Assembly: GCA_032622095.1 (NCBI GenBank)
Contig: CP136061.1
Coordinates: 83,426,324 to 83,490,323 of the forward strand
DNA: 64,000 nucleotides
Origin: Siphonodentalium dalli
Lineage: Eukaryota > Mollusca > Scaphopoda > Gadilida > Siphonodentaliidae
Reading direction: 5' to 3'
Shown here: positions 32,901 through 44,872 of the stretch, one piece after another
Numbering within the stretch: position 1 is the first letter of the stretch
Layout of the letters: each line of letters begins with the position of its first letter
Translations under genes and position numbers: made by a program
The notes under the pieces: model-generated
Told to the model about the DNA's origin: nothing
What the model saw: only the letters and a program-made list of their open reading frames with translations
The model's database searches: none

Positions 32901-33495
32901 TTTGGGAAGTCAGTAGCCCTATGCCATCTAAAACAAATGATTTCCCGCAAATATACCGGTAACAATTGTGCGTGTTCATGTACCTGTATGTTTGGTATGA
33001 CCGGTCATTAGACTGTGTTCTTCGGCATTCTTTCGTATTGATTAAATGGTTTATCACCGGTGTGAACCCTAAATGCTTCCAGACAAATATCGGCCACACA
33101 TATCCATCGAAGGCAAACTAATCTTTCGACAGCTTTTAGTCATTTGTCCGATATAATCATATATAGGTATATATAGGTCTACATACTACCGTACTTCTTT
33201 CTTGTGAAGGAGAAGATCTCTCGATATTTTCGACCATCCTGGGCGCTTTGCGCCCTACCACTATTATGTGTACCGTACTTCTTTCTTCTTCCTCGATGAA
33301 TGTTTCGCTGAACCTCCGCGTTGGAGTGATATTCGTTTTGCGCGGGTTTGTTCTGACGACTCAATATTTTCTATTTGCCTTATGAAAACTGATTATCAAC
33401 TTTGAACGGAGAACTTGCAATGAAACATAATATATAACAGACCAAAGACGAACTAACGCTGTAAAATCTCTTTGTCTCGAGGCATTTGTTCCAGT

Positions 33496-33560
33496 CGTCA
33501 GATAATATTTGGTACTGACTTTTAGATACACTTGTTGGGTGTTCGATTCAGTTTGTGTTT
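33496..33560 (-). promoter_or_regulatory. conserved block upstream of ZF2
   Basis: GTCAGATAATATTTGGTACT, GACTTTTAGATACACTTGTT and GGGTGTTCGATTCAGTTTG, shared with the ZF3 upstream region and in part with ZF1. It lies about 600-650 bp upstream of the frame. A candidate core promoter or 5' exon. Confidence 0.5.
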
Positions 33561-33822
33561 GTCGAGTACCGTGCATGTGTATGTAGTGTTATTAGCGATG
33601 TCCGATTCCAAAATGAATCGTGGTTATTAATGTTCACCACGTGTTATTCGTTGCAATAACATTTAAATCATTAACTGAAGTGTTAAATTACTGAAGCGAG
33701 CAATTGTTAAGTGCGTGCATATTAATTTGAAGTATTATATGGTTTAGACTTGTCCAACATTGACTGTATACATTGAAGGGATATCTTTGTTTGGGAAAAT
33801 AAATGAGAAAGATGGAGGCCTA

Positions 33823-35431
33823 TCGGTTACACTGGTGTAAATATGGTTCGCATGCGGATGCGGGTGGAATATATAGAAGAGAATAAAATAGACACTGGGC
33901 CCTGATTGGTCAATAGCCTTGTGTGCTTTTCGCATACAAAAAATCACCACACATCTTCCCTATGCTTTTCCCCTAGGTAAAATAACAATTGGCACAGGGA
34001 TTAACCCTTTTAGTAAAGTTTGATTTTTTTGGTGTGGCCTAAAATAGGCATATGACAGTATTTTTTATGCGGTTCTGACACTAGTTACGAAAAAACAAGA
34101 TTTAAAGGCGAATTCCCTGCTAGGCAGACATGATTTTTGTGTGTAAAATGTAAATTTTTCAGATTTAAGAAAAATTTGGACCCAACATTTATATTGCCAC
34201 AGTATACGCTAAAACATTAGCACTGAGGCATATGGGCAGCATTTACACCAATATAACCTAAAGGGAAAAAATAGCATTTTGGCATTTTTGATTCTTGGAG
34301 TCAATTTAAAGCATTTTTCAGAGCCTGGTCTTTCAGTCCAATGAATATCTCATGTATGGTGTGGCTATTCTTGCTGCTGATGTCTTCTTTCACTTACATC
34401 AGCCAAAAAACTAATCTGATTTTTCATTAAAAAATGCCAATTTTCCAAGGTATTTTAAAATTTGTTCAAGGTAGTAATAGTCACATGATAATGCGAATGA
34501 CCCTTAACATGAGTATGCCAATGACACACATATCAATTGTTATAAGAAGCTAATCTAACAAGTATTTTGGATTTTATAGCCAGTGATATACAGCTATATT
34601 TCATAAAAGTGTGTCATTTCCACTGGTGGGAATGGCCATTTGAAGGTTAATAGCACTAAAACTTGGAAACATTTAAGAAAATGCTTCAGCAATTCAAAAA
34701 GAGCATGTCTTTATTCAACTAATTTAACATACACCCACATCCAGTTATCTTGGATCACCCTTGCAGACCTGAAAATGTCATAATTTAGTCTTCCATGCGC
34801 TGATAAAGTCACGAGCTTGATGCTCAGCTGATCAGATGTGGACTCAATGACCTCACATCACCAGAAGTTCTCTCCTGGAAAGAATAGTGTGCAGTCTTCC
34901 ATAGCTGATCCAACACCAGACCACAACTGTGTGAAAAATGGCCTCAACATGACTGGTGGTGGACAATTGTGCTTTTTTATGAATAATGTGTTAAAGGGGT
35001 GGGGTTAAATTGTGTGTGATAAATAAAGAACCACAAAAGTGATATTATTTTTGAACACATTTTTTTCATTGATTGGTAATTCTGAAGAAATGTAGGGAGT
35101 TACAATTATTCCATGAAAAGGCTGGCTATCGCTTTAGATTACACTGGTGTAAATAGGGTTCGGAGTGACCATCTAGCGGATGTGGGAGGAATAAATAGGA
35201 GAGAATAAAATAGACATTGGGCCCTGATTGGTCAATAGCCTTGTGTGTTTTTTGCATAAAAAATCACCACACCTCTTCCCTATGATTCCCCATAGGTAAA
35301 ATAACAATTGGCACATGAGTTAACCCTTTGTAGTGGAGTTTGATTTTTGTTGTGGTTTAAAATATGACAGTATTTTTTTATGCGGTTCTGACACTAGTTA
35401 CGAAAACACAAGATTTAAAGGCGAATTCCCT
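33823..35431. repeat. pair of about 300-bp direct repeats around a 1-kb interior
   Basis: The first copy (33823-34122) and second copy (about 35118-35431) share TTACACTGGTGTAAATA, GGGCCCTGATTGGTCAATAG, AATAACAATTGGCACA and TTATGCGGTTCTGACACTAG, and AAGATTTAAAGGCGAATTCC at their ends. Same orientation, diverged with indels. The interior has no ORF. An LTR-like non-autonomous element is possible, but TG...CA ends, a primer site and a target duplication were not identified. A simple duplication is the alternative. Confidence 0.6.
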
Positions 35432-35524
35432 TCTTCTTCTTCTTCCGATTACAGTCCACCATCAACAGGCTGATGATTATGACTAATTTATTTTGGCAAC
35501 GACTGGCTATAATTTCTCTTCATG

Positions 35525-37460
35525 ATTAGGGTTTGTGATAAAATAATTGATTTGATTTGAATTGAATTTGATTTGAATTTGGAAGTCATGATTAGTTGAT
35601 TGGATTCTTTAATGGGTCGATTGGGTTTTCTGGGACGTCCAGCATGGATATACTTGGTTCATTATCCTGGTCCTGAACTCATCGACTGGAATGATGGTGA
35701 CTATTTCCGTTGGTATAGCATTCCATTCTCTTATGGTCCGGGGAAAGAAAGAAAAATTGTGGCAATAGTAGTTGGATTGTGGAATTATGTAGCCAGCCGC
35801 ATTAGTGTGCCTGGGTTCTCTTGTTCTTTTAGCATATTCATCGATTTTGATTGCGGCATGTTGATGGTGGATTTTGTGCATCATGAATAATCGAGCCTGG
35901 TGCCTCCTTGACTGTAAAGAGTGCCATCTCAGTGTATCTATCATGTCTGATACGCTGGATGTTCTTCTGTATCTGTTGAGAGCATATCTAGCAGCGCGTC
36001 GTTGAACTTTCTCCAATGCATCTACATTCTTGTCTGTGTATGGGTCCCATACAGTCGGTGCATATTCCATTAATGGCCTTACTAAAGACTTAAACGCAGT
36101 CGCCTTCAGATGATTAGAACTTATCTGTAGATCTATATCTCTTCAGAAAATTCAGCGTCCTGTTAGCCTTAGCAGCTGTATTGTCTATATGCTGATTCCA
36201 TGACATATTTGATGTAATAGTCACTCCAAGATATTTTGTCTTCTGCACCTTGTTTAATTGTATCCCATGGAGTGAGTATTCTGAATCGATAATATTCTGC
36301 GAATGGGTTATATGCATTGCTTCACATTTAGCTGGATTGAAGCTCATTTTCATTTATTCTCCCACTCTTCTAGTGATCTGATGTCCTTTTGTAGTTCCTC
36401 TGCATCTTCCGCGTCTTGTAGATTTTATTTCTTTATCGATGTCATTTATGTAATAGAGGAACAGACTAGGTCCCAACAAATATCCTTGTGGAACTCCTGA
36501 TGTAACTCTTCCTTCGTATGACTTCTCTCCATTTACTACTACATTCTGTCTTCTATCTTGTAAGAAACTTCCTATGCATTTGTTAGTTTTGCCACCAATT
36601 CCATAGGTTTTAAGTTTATATAGTAAATGGCTGTGGCTGACCTTATCAAACGCCTTGCTGAAGTCAAGGAAAATTACATCTGTTTGCAGTCCATTGTTTA
36701 TATTGTTTGTAATATATGCAGTGAATTCAATTAGCTGTGTTTCGCACAACCTCTTGTCTCTGAATCCATGCTGTTTGTCAGTTAATATCAGTTGTTCTGT
36801 TCCATGTTTCATTATTTTTCTACAAATAATATGCTCCATTATTTTACATGTTATGCATGTCAGTGATATTGGTCGGTAGTTAGCTGGGTCATTCTTCTTT
36901 TCTTTCTTATATACTGACACAACATTTGCTTTCTTCCATACTGATACGGATGATACTTCTCCAGTTCCATATGACTTTCTGAATATTGCTCCTAGAATCA
37001 GGGTCTTTAAAATTAATGGGCTAATCTCATCTGGTCCAGGTGCTTTGTGGACCTTCAACTCTCTCAAAAGTTTTTCTATCACAGGGTCCGTAATTTCTAT
37101 GTCTTCCATTGATGAGTAAGATAATAATTATGTGGCTTCTCCATTCAAGGTGTTGTAATCGTCCTGTTTGTTGAAGACAGACTCAAATTGTCGGTTTAGT
37201 GCATCGGCTTTTTCTTTTGGAGTTTCAAACCTTTTCCCATCAACTTCAAGCATCTCCACACCAGATTTTTCCGTCTTCACATGCTTCACATGCTTTACAT
37301 AAGTCCAGAATTTCTTCATACATTTGAACGTATCCTGTTCTTCCTTCATCAGTGTTACCATATAATCCACACATAGTCCCAGTATGCTCGCCTCATTTCC
37401 TTCTGGATATTTCTTTTTAATTCTTTGAACTGAGCGACTCTATTATCTTTCTCATGGACA
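35525..37460 (-). mobile_element. CR1/Jockey-like LINE relic, copy with full C-terminus
   Basis: Minus-strand pieces in order: 37355-37460 (FKELKRNIQKEMRRAYWDYV), 37128-37370 (KKFWTYVKHVK, DGKRFETPKEKADALNRQF), 36354-37109 (reverse transcriptase), 36114-36353 (MSFNPAKCEAMHITHS, KTKYLGVTITSNMSWNQHI) and 35609-36070 (DALEKVQRRAARYALNRYR, RTIREWNAIPTEIV). The 3' side ends in a short A/T-rich repeat tail (TTGAATTTGATTTGAATTTGG, 35555-35585). Breaks between the pieces, 5' truncation and loss of a catalytic block show it is dead. The breakpoint of the 6.75-kb duplication (36101) lies inside it. Confidence 0.85.
36354..37109 (-). pseudogene. LINE reverse-transcriptase domain lacking the catalytic FADD block
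   Basis: 251 residues with the non-LTR motifs HKAPGPDEI, NYRPISLTC, KQHGFRDKRLCETQL, DVIFLDFSKAFDKVSH, YGIGGK and SGVPQGYLLGPSLFLYYIND. After INDIDKEIKST the usual R-L-F-A-D-D segment is missing, and the frame reads RRGRCRGTTKG; in another frame the same bases give EDAEELQKDI, as expected downstream of the FADD box. So a deletion plus frameshift removed the two catalytic aspartates. The copy at 43107-43862 has the same lesion, which predates the tandem duplication. Confidence 0.85.
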
Positions 37461-38119
37461 CAATGCGTGGTGTACGAAACCGTTGTACGAGTTCTTGCAT
37501 AAATAATACTGGATTTCAAAATGCATACCGTATACATGCCTTTCACCTTGTTATAACAACTGGGTTCAACATATAAGTATGCTGAGATGCTAGCCTATTT
37601 GGAGACAAATAGCACACATTCAGAGAACAGCCGAAAGGGTCTCACCTAACGATTGAAATCGTAAACTTGGAAATTATTCAAGAAATAAGGTATATAAATG
37701 TCTTTTGTGACACGATTAAGACATTGTTACGGCAAAGGATTACTTCTTCCCATAGATGGTTCATTCTCACACGTTTTTTAATTAATCTGATATGGATAAT
37801 ATCATTGTTTTGTTTAATACTCATCGATTCTGTACAGTAGGTTCGACGTGAAAATTAAAAAAATGACCGTTGTACTTAGTTCGCGTAACCGGTAATCGAG
37901 TTCACGGATCTCCAATGTGATAAAGGCACCCAGCACAAAGCGTTGTATAAAAATGGAAACAAATGAGTTAAGGAAAAAAGAGATTGCTCTGTCTCCCTTA
38001 TGGAAAATACAATATTGAAAAATGAAGACACAACACGGAACGAAGGAGATAATTGGGAAAAAGAGATTTCTCTGTCTCCCTCGGGAAACAACAGTTCTTA
38101 TTCTACATTTCGAAATTAT
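37461..38119. other. spacer with repeated AAAGAGATTGCTCTGTC motif
   Basis: No gene recognised. AAAAGAGATT(G/T)CTCTGTCTCCC occurs twice before the LINE (about 37977 and 38059) and once after it (about 39186), so the LINE interrupted a small tandem repeat. Confidence 0.5.
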
Positions 38120-39138
38120 TCTCAGTTGTTGAAAGTCACCTCCCCGATATTCACGGCTATGCAGATGATACCCAAATCTACTTTTCATTTCGACCGACAG
38201 AGAGAGGCGAAACTAAAGCACGTCAAATTGTGGAGAACTGTAATGTGGACATTAGAGCGTGGATGATTACCAACCGACTCATGATAAATGACGATAAGAC
38301 TGAATTCATAATCATTGGCTCTCGACAACAACTTCAGAAAGTCAACATCAGTTCAATTCATGTGGGAGACGCCGACATACCAACAAAGGACACTGTTCGC
38401 AACCTGGGATCGTATTTTGACACAAACATGACAATGGATAACCATATCTCTAATATGTGTAAGAAGGCGTTCAGAGGTTTATACAAAATCCGACAAATTA
38501 GACAATACCTCGATGTAGACTCAACTAAGACATTGGTCCATGCTTTTGTCACGTCACACTTAGATTACTGTAATTCTTTACTGTATGGACTACCGGATTA
38601 CCAGTGTGATCGCCTGCAAAAAGTGCTAAATGCTGCGGCGCGAGTTGTATCATACACTCCTCGGCATGAACATATAACTCCAGTTCTCAACCAATTACAC
38701 TGGCTGCCAGTGGAGTATCGAATCATGTTCAAAATTATTTTGCTTGTATTCAAATCTCGTAATAACATGTCAACATTGTATATACAGGATATGATCAAAG
38801 ACAGAAATGTGTGTACATATGGATTACGATCTGATAGTAGTATGCTTTTGTACATTCCTTTCAACAAACAGAAAACGTTTGGCGATAGGGCATTTTCATT
38901 TGCAGGTCCACATCTTTGGAATAGCATTCCACCTCACTTAAAAATATTCACTGATTTAAATAAGTTTAAGACCGGCCTCAAAACATATCTCTTTGATGTA
39001 GCATTTAATTTCTAGATATATGTGCATGTACATGTATTATGCTGATTAGGCAATGAGCTCGATGTAATGTAAAGCGCCGTTGAATATGTACTCATAATAT
39101 TGAGCGCTATACAAATTAATTATTGTATTGTATTGTAT
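38120..39138 (+). mobile_element. L2/CR1-like LINE, 5'-truncated, keeps YADD
   Basis: Frame 38053-39015 (320 residues, LINE-derived from about residue 27: VESHLPDIHGYADDTQIYFSF). It holds the YADD catalytic box of reverse transcriptase and the whole C-terminal region as in the copy at 21825-22777. The upstream endonuclease and fingers domains are missing. The 3' end is GAGCGCTATACAAATTAATT plus (ATTGT)n. The uninterrupted frame indicates a recent insertion, but the element cannot move on its own. Confidence 0.9.
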
Positions 39139-39592
39139 AACAAACCGGAACGAAGACCTAGAACAATTAAACAGAAGACGGGTAAAAGAGATTGCTCTGT
39201 CGCCACTGAAGACGAAAATGATGATCTGAACAAAGAGGCGCGAGCCTGCCTCCCGTTACCACATAAGGTAACATGAGCCTTAAGGTAAGGTATAATAATT
39301 GGCAACAATCTTTATCTCGTAGATTTTCGACTATGTTTAGACCGAGTCCTCTCGAGATAGGAAATATTAATTATTAAAATTAAAAATTGAATTTATCCGT
39401 GATTGTTTACCGATCTCGGTAATGTGAATGGTCACGCTAAATTTGAATCGATGTCAGGCCACTATTGGGTAAATCAGTACGTCATGCTGCATTTCACGAT
39501 TGCAGTTAACAAAATACCTTCCGGTGAAGATAATCGGTTGGCGGATACATTATCCATGTAGTGTGCAGTGCGAAGCGTCTTGCACTCTTATG

Positions 39593-40376
39593 ACTAATGT
39601 GTAGGTTTTCTACACACAATGTGTAGCCCTGCTACACAATCATTATTCATTTTTGACCTTAAACATATTTGTGTAGTATATGTGTAGTTTTATGTACGTA
39701 CACAAATTGTGTAACAATGTTTACACATTAAATGGGTCAATTTATACACACTGGTATGCATAAAATCAAGACACATCCCTTACACATTTTATGCAGATTC
39801 TTACACATATAGGTCGTAGACAAGAATGTAAGTTCAGTATTCTGAATTGTGGATATATAGTATTGATGACATATGGAGATTTATATGTTAAAACGTTCAT
39901 AGCGTTCAATGGTACGTAATATTTTGCTGTCATGTGTGAGTTTCGTTTTAAATGAACAAACCAGATTCGTGGCGTGGTTGCCTAATATTAGTATCAACGT
40001 ATTACAACAAACAAACATTCATATAAACAAATGTAAGAGCAGTATTCGCCATGAAAGTTTTAACAAATAAATCCTCATATATCATTAATACTATGCTCAC
40101 AAGTCGGAATTATGAACTTACATTCCTTGTCTACGATCGCTGTAAATTGTATTCCAAAAAATAAACTCAAACAATATGGCGTCATGTAGCAGACTATGAA
40201 ACTGAAGGCACCGCAATGCGCATGCTCCACGTTCCTACACAATTGTGTGTAACAAAATATACACATTATGTGTAGAACGGCACTTGGTCAATGTATTTGT
40301 TTTTAAAACTACACATTGCTATGTGTATTAACCGGGTTTACACATTTGATGTGTAATCGTTTCTATACACATTAGT
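39593..40376. mobile_element. TGTGTA-rich MITE, copy 1
   Basis: Ends ACTAATGTGTA and, inverted, ACTAATGTGTA. Within about 180 bp of each end there are many TGTGTA/TACACA motifs in both orientations (CTACACACAATGTGTAG, GTACACAAATTGTGTAA). The middle is AT-rich with no ORF of note. The structure parallels the GGTACTC MITE: terminal motif repeated inward as small palindromes. Confidence 0.75.
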
Positions 40377-40383
40377 TATAATA

Positions 40384-40419
40384 GTGTGTATGCGTTCAAA
40401 GCGTATTAATGGGTGAATA
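40384..40419 (-). pseudogene. zinc-finger remnant left of hAT-like insertion
   Basis: TGCGTTCAAAGCGTATTAATGG and GTGAATA match the antisense of decayed fingers such as CTCAAAGAGCATGAATGGGTGAA at 11938. The remnant continues at 41988 on the other side of the insertion. Confidence 0.5.
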
Positions 40420-41987
40420 CAGAGGCGGACTGGCCGATCGGGAGACCGGGAAAATTCCCGATGGGCCGGAGGCCGTGGGGGGGGGGCGCCACATGTGTTG
40501 TTTAACCAGCCTAATTGGCTAATCGTAATTGTGTCATTAAATGAACGTGTCAGCATCATATAACACAACGTAAAGACCCCGTTAATATCGAGATTTTAAT
40601 GATAACTCCCACCTGTAAATCCCAAAAAAAATTCTCACGCACCCCTCCCGGACCCTCCCCAAATTTAAATTTCCAACACAATAGGAACGCTTCAGTTGAG
40701 GCCAGTCTAGATGTTAGGATTAGCGATTTTCTTGAATAGTTTTCAAAATTTTCTCACCCCGGGCCGAACAACCATGGACAGCCCGGTGTGTCCTGATTTC
40801 TTGTCCGTAGCCGTGTGCATTTGTCAGGAGTTAGATGTTAGATGTTAGAATTTATGAAATTTTTCAGGTAAAAATATCTGAATTGTCTCATACACTCTCA
40901 AATAAAGCAATTGATTTAGGTCCACCATAGAACCAAAATCCGCGATAGTACCAGAGAGTTTGGTACTATAATCCTTTAGAGCCTGTTTAGCGTTATAGAA
41001 CCAGATGAGTTGGTACTCCACAGAGGGCCAATCGTTGGCTCCAAGCTGATTGGGTGAGACCGTGGGTGTGTCAATATCGAGTGCCGTGTGCAAATGATAA
41101 AATTAAAGTGAAAAGATGGCCGCCCGTCGACTCGCGGTCATAGATCTGTCGGATTATTTCATTTAGCGCTATGCTAGGGAGTCTTTGTGGTTATGTACTT
41201 AATTCGATGTTTAAACGCGGCAGCATCATTTGGAATCTAACATGTCACATTGTTAAATTTGCCGGTATCTGGGCTGTTTTGTTCTCTGGAGTACCAAATT
41301 TCTGGAGCTATGCGTAGTACCTAAATACTTCAGAGTACCTGTCTTGATGTTTTGGTTCTTCAGATAATATAATGGGCGTGTCAAGAAAGCATCTATTTCT
41401 TGGCAATTCATATCGTGTGCGTCATGGCTTGGGTGTCATAAATGCGGGTGGCTATTATATGCATAAAGCCCGGATACATATAGGTACTCCACATAACCTA
41501 AATATAGGTACTGCAGATAACCGACAAATATAGGTACTCCAGAGAACCTAATATATAGGTACTCCAGAGAACCAAAATATATAGGTACTCCAGAGTACCT
41601 AAATATTTATTAGGTACTCTAGAGTACCAACAAATTGGTACTCCCCCTGGGACAAAGCTTAGTACCTACGTAGGTACTCCAGAGTACCTATTGTTTTAAG
41701 AGTGTACCGGGAATATATAGAACCATGGTTTATGAATATATAGGATATTAGGCCAGAACACTGAGGTGCAAATGGAATTATGCAAAAACATGTATTTGGT
41801 CTGACTCTGATTCAAGGGGGTGTAGTTGGAATTTTCCAAGGTGGACACCCCCCCCAGAACAGATTCTGATTCAAGGGGGGGGGGGTGCAGTTGGAAGTTC
41901 CCAAGGTGGACACCCCCGTGAACAGATTCTGATGGGCCGGTATTATATTTATTTCCCGGGCCGGTTTTTTGGTCCAGTCCGCCTATG
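40420..41987. mobile_element. hAT-like non-autonomous element, copy 1
   Basis: Terminal repeats CAGAGGCGGACTGG and, inverted, CATAGGCGGACTGG. 8-bp flanks GGTGAATA (40412-40419) and GGTGAATG (41988-41995) differ at one base and fit a hAT-type duplication. Subterminal GGGCC/CCCGGG-rich DNA lies at both ends. No transposase. A GGTACTC MITE (40891-41706) is nested in it. The insertion split a decayed zinc-finger sequence, which reads across when the element is removed. Confidence 0.8.
40891..41706 (-). mobile_element. GGTACTC-rich MITE, copy 2 (inverted)
   Basis: Ends TACACTCTCAAA and AAGAGTGTA with TA edges. Holds the small MHTALDID frame (40845-41093, minus) and a run of GGTACTCCAGAGTACC palindromes at 41470-41690. 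Nested in the hAT-like element. Confidence 0.85.
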
Positions 41988-42137
41988 GGTGAATGATTTT
42001 CTACAACTATCACATTGATACGGGCTATCCCCGGAGTGAATTATCTTATGACTCGTCAAGCTATTTGATTTAGTAAATGTACCTATGTCTCGCCACAGAG
42101 ATTTTGGCTCAGCTGTTATCACTCGTGAATGATCCAC
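41988..42137 (-). pseudogene. zinc-finger fragment right of hAT-like insertion
   Basis: The minus strand reads [20 protein letters not shown] then CDSCRKSF, one complete finger start and the end of another. The open frame runs out into the hAT-like end. An isolated relic of the GDRP-type zinc-finger family. Confidence 0.65.
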
Positions 42138-42853
42138 ATGCTACCATCGCCATATTGATTGGTTCTGGGATCGGCTGACATTACTAGTATTTTTCTAGTT
42201 TTTGCTAGTACATACATGTATGGTACTCACATAATGACCAGCGCCCCTGACGATGACCCGGTCAATACATAATAGGTCGAAACAATGAATGGAGCCGCCG
42301 TATAAAGTGTGTGATATACCCTTTTGCGGTTAAATGATGGACAACTATATAATCATGGCATAGCGATATAGTTAGCCATTCATTGTCGGGCGCGGACCAG
42401 AGGTGATGCAACCTTCCGTGTCAGACTTTTAGGTAGAAAAGGATTTCACTTACAACACTATTCGTATTGAACTTGAAGCAATATATCTTTATAGGGTTGC
42501 ACTTTTTATGGAGGTTAGTTGTTTTCCGAATGTGAATGCGAAAATGGGAACTTCGTCGCGCCTATTTTTGACATAACATAGATTAAAACTAGATGGAAAA
42601 CGGGATATTTATTAAATTAACGGTAGCCATAACACAAGCTGCAAACAGAGTTCAGCCCCTCGCTACGCTATGTCTGACCGCTGCCGGCATTTGTATTTTA
42701 TTTAAATTAAATCTAACATTTTGTTATTGAAGTGTTTTGTCAGTTACAATTCATCCTGGCTTGATCTAGACAATTTCAAATGAATATTGACAGTTCAGTT
42801 TCTCAGTATAATGCATGACAAAAATTATTATACGAGCTTATACACCAAATATA
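42138..42853. other. spacer, nothing recognised
   Basis: Non-coding. GTATTTTTCTAGTTTTTGCTA and a GGTCAATACATAATAGGTCG stretch are not assignable. The end of duplication unit 1 is at 42853. Confidence 0.5.
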
Positions 42854-44213
42854 CGCCTTCAGATGATTAGAACTTATCTGTAGATCTATATCTCTTCAGA
42901 AAATTCAGCGTCCTGTTAGCCTTAGCAGCTGTATTGTCTATATGCTGATTCCATGACATATTTGATGTAATAGTCACTCCAAGATATTTTGTCTTCTGCA
43001 CCTTGTTTAATTGTATCCCATGGAGTGAGTATTCTGAATCGATAATATTCTGCGAATGGGTTATATGCATTGCTTCACATTTAGCTGGATTGAAGCTCAT
43101 TTTCATTTATTCTCCCACTCTTCTAGTGATCTGATGTCCTTTTGTAGTTCCTCTGCATCTTCCGCGTCTTGTAGATTTTATTTCTTTATCGATGTCATTT
43201 ATGTAATAGAGGAACAGACTAGGTCCCAACAAATATCCTTGTGGAACTCCTGATGTAACTCTTCCTTCGTATGACTTCTCTCCATTTACTACTACATTCT
43301 GTCTTCTATCTTGTAAGAAACTTCCTATGCATTTGTTAGTTTTGCCACCAATTCCATAGGTTTTAAGTTTATATAGTAAATGGCTGTGGCTGACCTTATC
43401 AAACGCCTTGCTGAAGTCAAGGAAAATTACATCTGTTTGCAGTCCATTGTTTATATTGTTTGTAATATATGCAGTGAATTCAATTAGCTGTGTTTCGCAC
43501 AACCTCTTGTCTCTGAATCCATGCTGTTTGTCAGTTAATATCAGTTGTTCTGTTCCATGTTTCATTATTTTTCTACAAATAATATGCTCCATTATTTTAC
43601 ATGTTATGCATGTCAGTGATATTGGTCGGTAGTTAGCTGGGTCATTCTTCTTTTCTTTCTTATATACTGACACAACATTTGCTTTCTTCCATACTGATAC
43701 GGATGATACTTCTCCAGTTCCATATGACTTTCTGAATATTGCTCCTAGAATCAGGGTCTTTAAAATTAATGGGCTAATCTCATCTGGTCCAGGTGCTTTG
43801 TGGACCTTCAACTCTCTCAAAAGTTTTTCTATCACAGGGTCCGTAATTTCTATGTCTTCCATTGATGAGTAAGATAATAATTATGTGGCTTCTCCATTCA
43901 AGGTGTTGTAATCGTCCTGTTTGTTGAAGACAGACTCAAATTGTCGGTTTAGTGCATCGGCTTTTTCTTTTGGAGTTTCAAACCTTTTCCCATCAACTTC
44001 AAGCATCTCCACACCAGATTTTTCCGTCTTCACATGCTTCACATGCTTTACATAAGTCCAGAATTTCTTCATACATTTGAACGTATCCTGTTCTTCCTTC
44101 ATCAGTGTTACCATATAATCCACACATAGTCCCAGTATGCTCGCCTCATTTCCTTCTGGATATTTCTTTTTAATTCTTTGAACTGAGCGACTCTATTATC
44201 TTTCTCATGGACA
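42854..44213 (-). pseudogene. LINE relic, unit 2 (C-terminus absent)
   Basis: Contains 42867-43106, 43107-43862, 43881-44123 and the start piece to about 44213, identical in translation to unit 1. The C-terminal piece (DALEKVQRRAARY...) is absent because the duplication breakpoint falls inside the element. Confidence 0.9.
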
Positions 44214-44872
44214 CAATGCGTGGTGTACGAAACCGTTGTACGAGTTCTTGCATAAATAATACTGGATTTCAAAATGCATACCGTATACATGCCTTTCACC
44301 TTGTTATAACAACTGGGTTCAACATATAAGTATGCTGAGATGCTAGCCTATTTGGAGACAAATAGCACACATTCAGAGAACAGCCGAAAGGGTCTCACCT
44401 AACGATTGAAATCGTAAACTTGGAAATTATTCAAGAAATAAGGTATATAAATGTCTTTTGTGACACGATTAAGACATTGTTACGGCAAAGGATTACTTCT
44501 TCCCATAGATGGTTCATTCTCACACGTTTTTTAATTAATCTGATATGGATAATATCATTGTTTTGTTTAATACTCATCGATTCTGTACAGTAGGTTCGAC
44601 GTGAAAATTAAAAAAATGACCGTTGTACTTAGTTCGCGTAACCGGTAATCGAGTTCACGGATCTCCAATGTGATAAAGGCACCCAGCACAAAGCGTTGTA
44701 TAAAAATGGAAACAAATGAGTTAAGGAAAAAAGAGATTGCTCTGTCTCCCTTATGGAAAATACAATATTGAAAAATGAAGACACAACACGGAACGAAGGA
44801 GATAATTGGGAAAAAGAGATTTCTCTGTCTCCCTCGGGAAACAACAGTTCTTATTCTACATTTCGAAATTAT

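Larger units (their letters stand above)
30750..33640. repeat. segmental duplication, ZF2 copy
   Basis: Aligns end to end with about 58390-61905, including non-coding DNA on both sides of the zinc-finger frame. Examples are GTTTGAATGTGATAGACACA, TTAGAAGCGAACTATTTCTC and ACCATGTTTCATTATAATTA downstream, and CCGCAAATATACCGGTAACA upstream. Differences are indels, a TTAA-MITE present only here (31437-31962), and a minisatellite present only in the other copy. Confidence 0.9.
36101..42853. repeat. 6.75-kb tandem duplication, unit 1
   Basis: Every base from CGCCTTCAGATGATTAG (36101) to ACACCAAATATA (42853) is repeated in the next 6.77 kb with only a few substitutions (for example a C/A at 38772/45525, G/A at 39270/46023, T/G at 41307/48065) and short homopolymer or 10-bp indels. 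The junction is abrupt, with no obvious repeat at the breakpoints. Confidence 0.95.
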
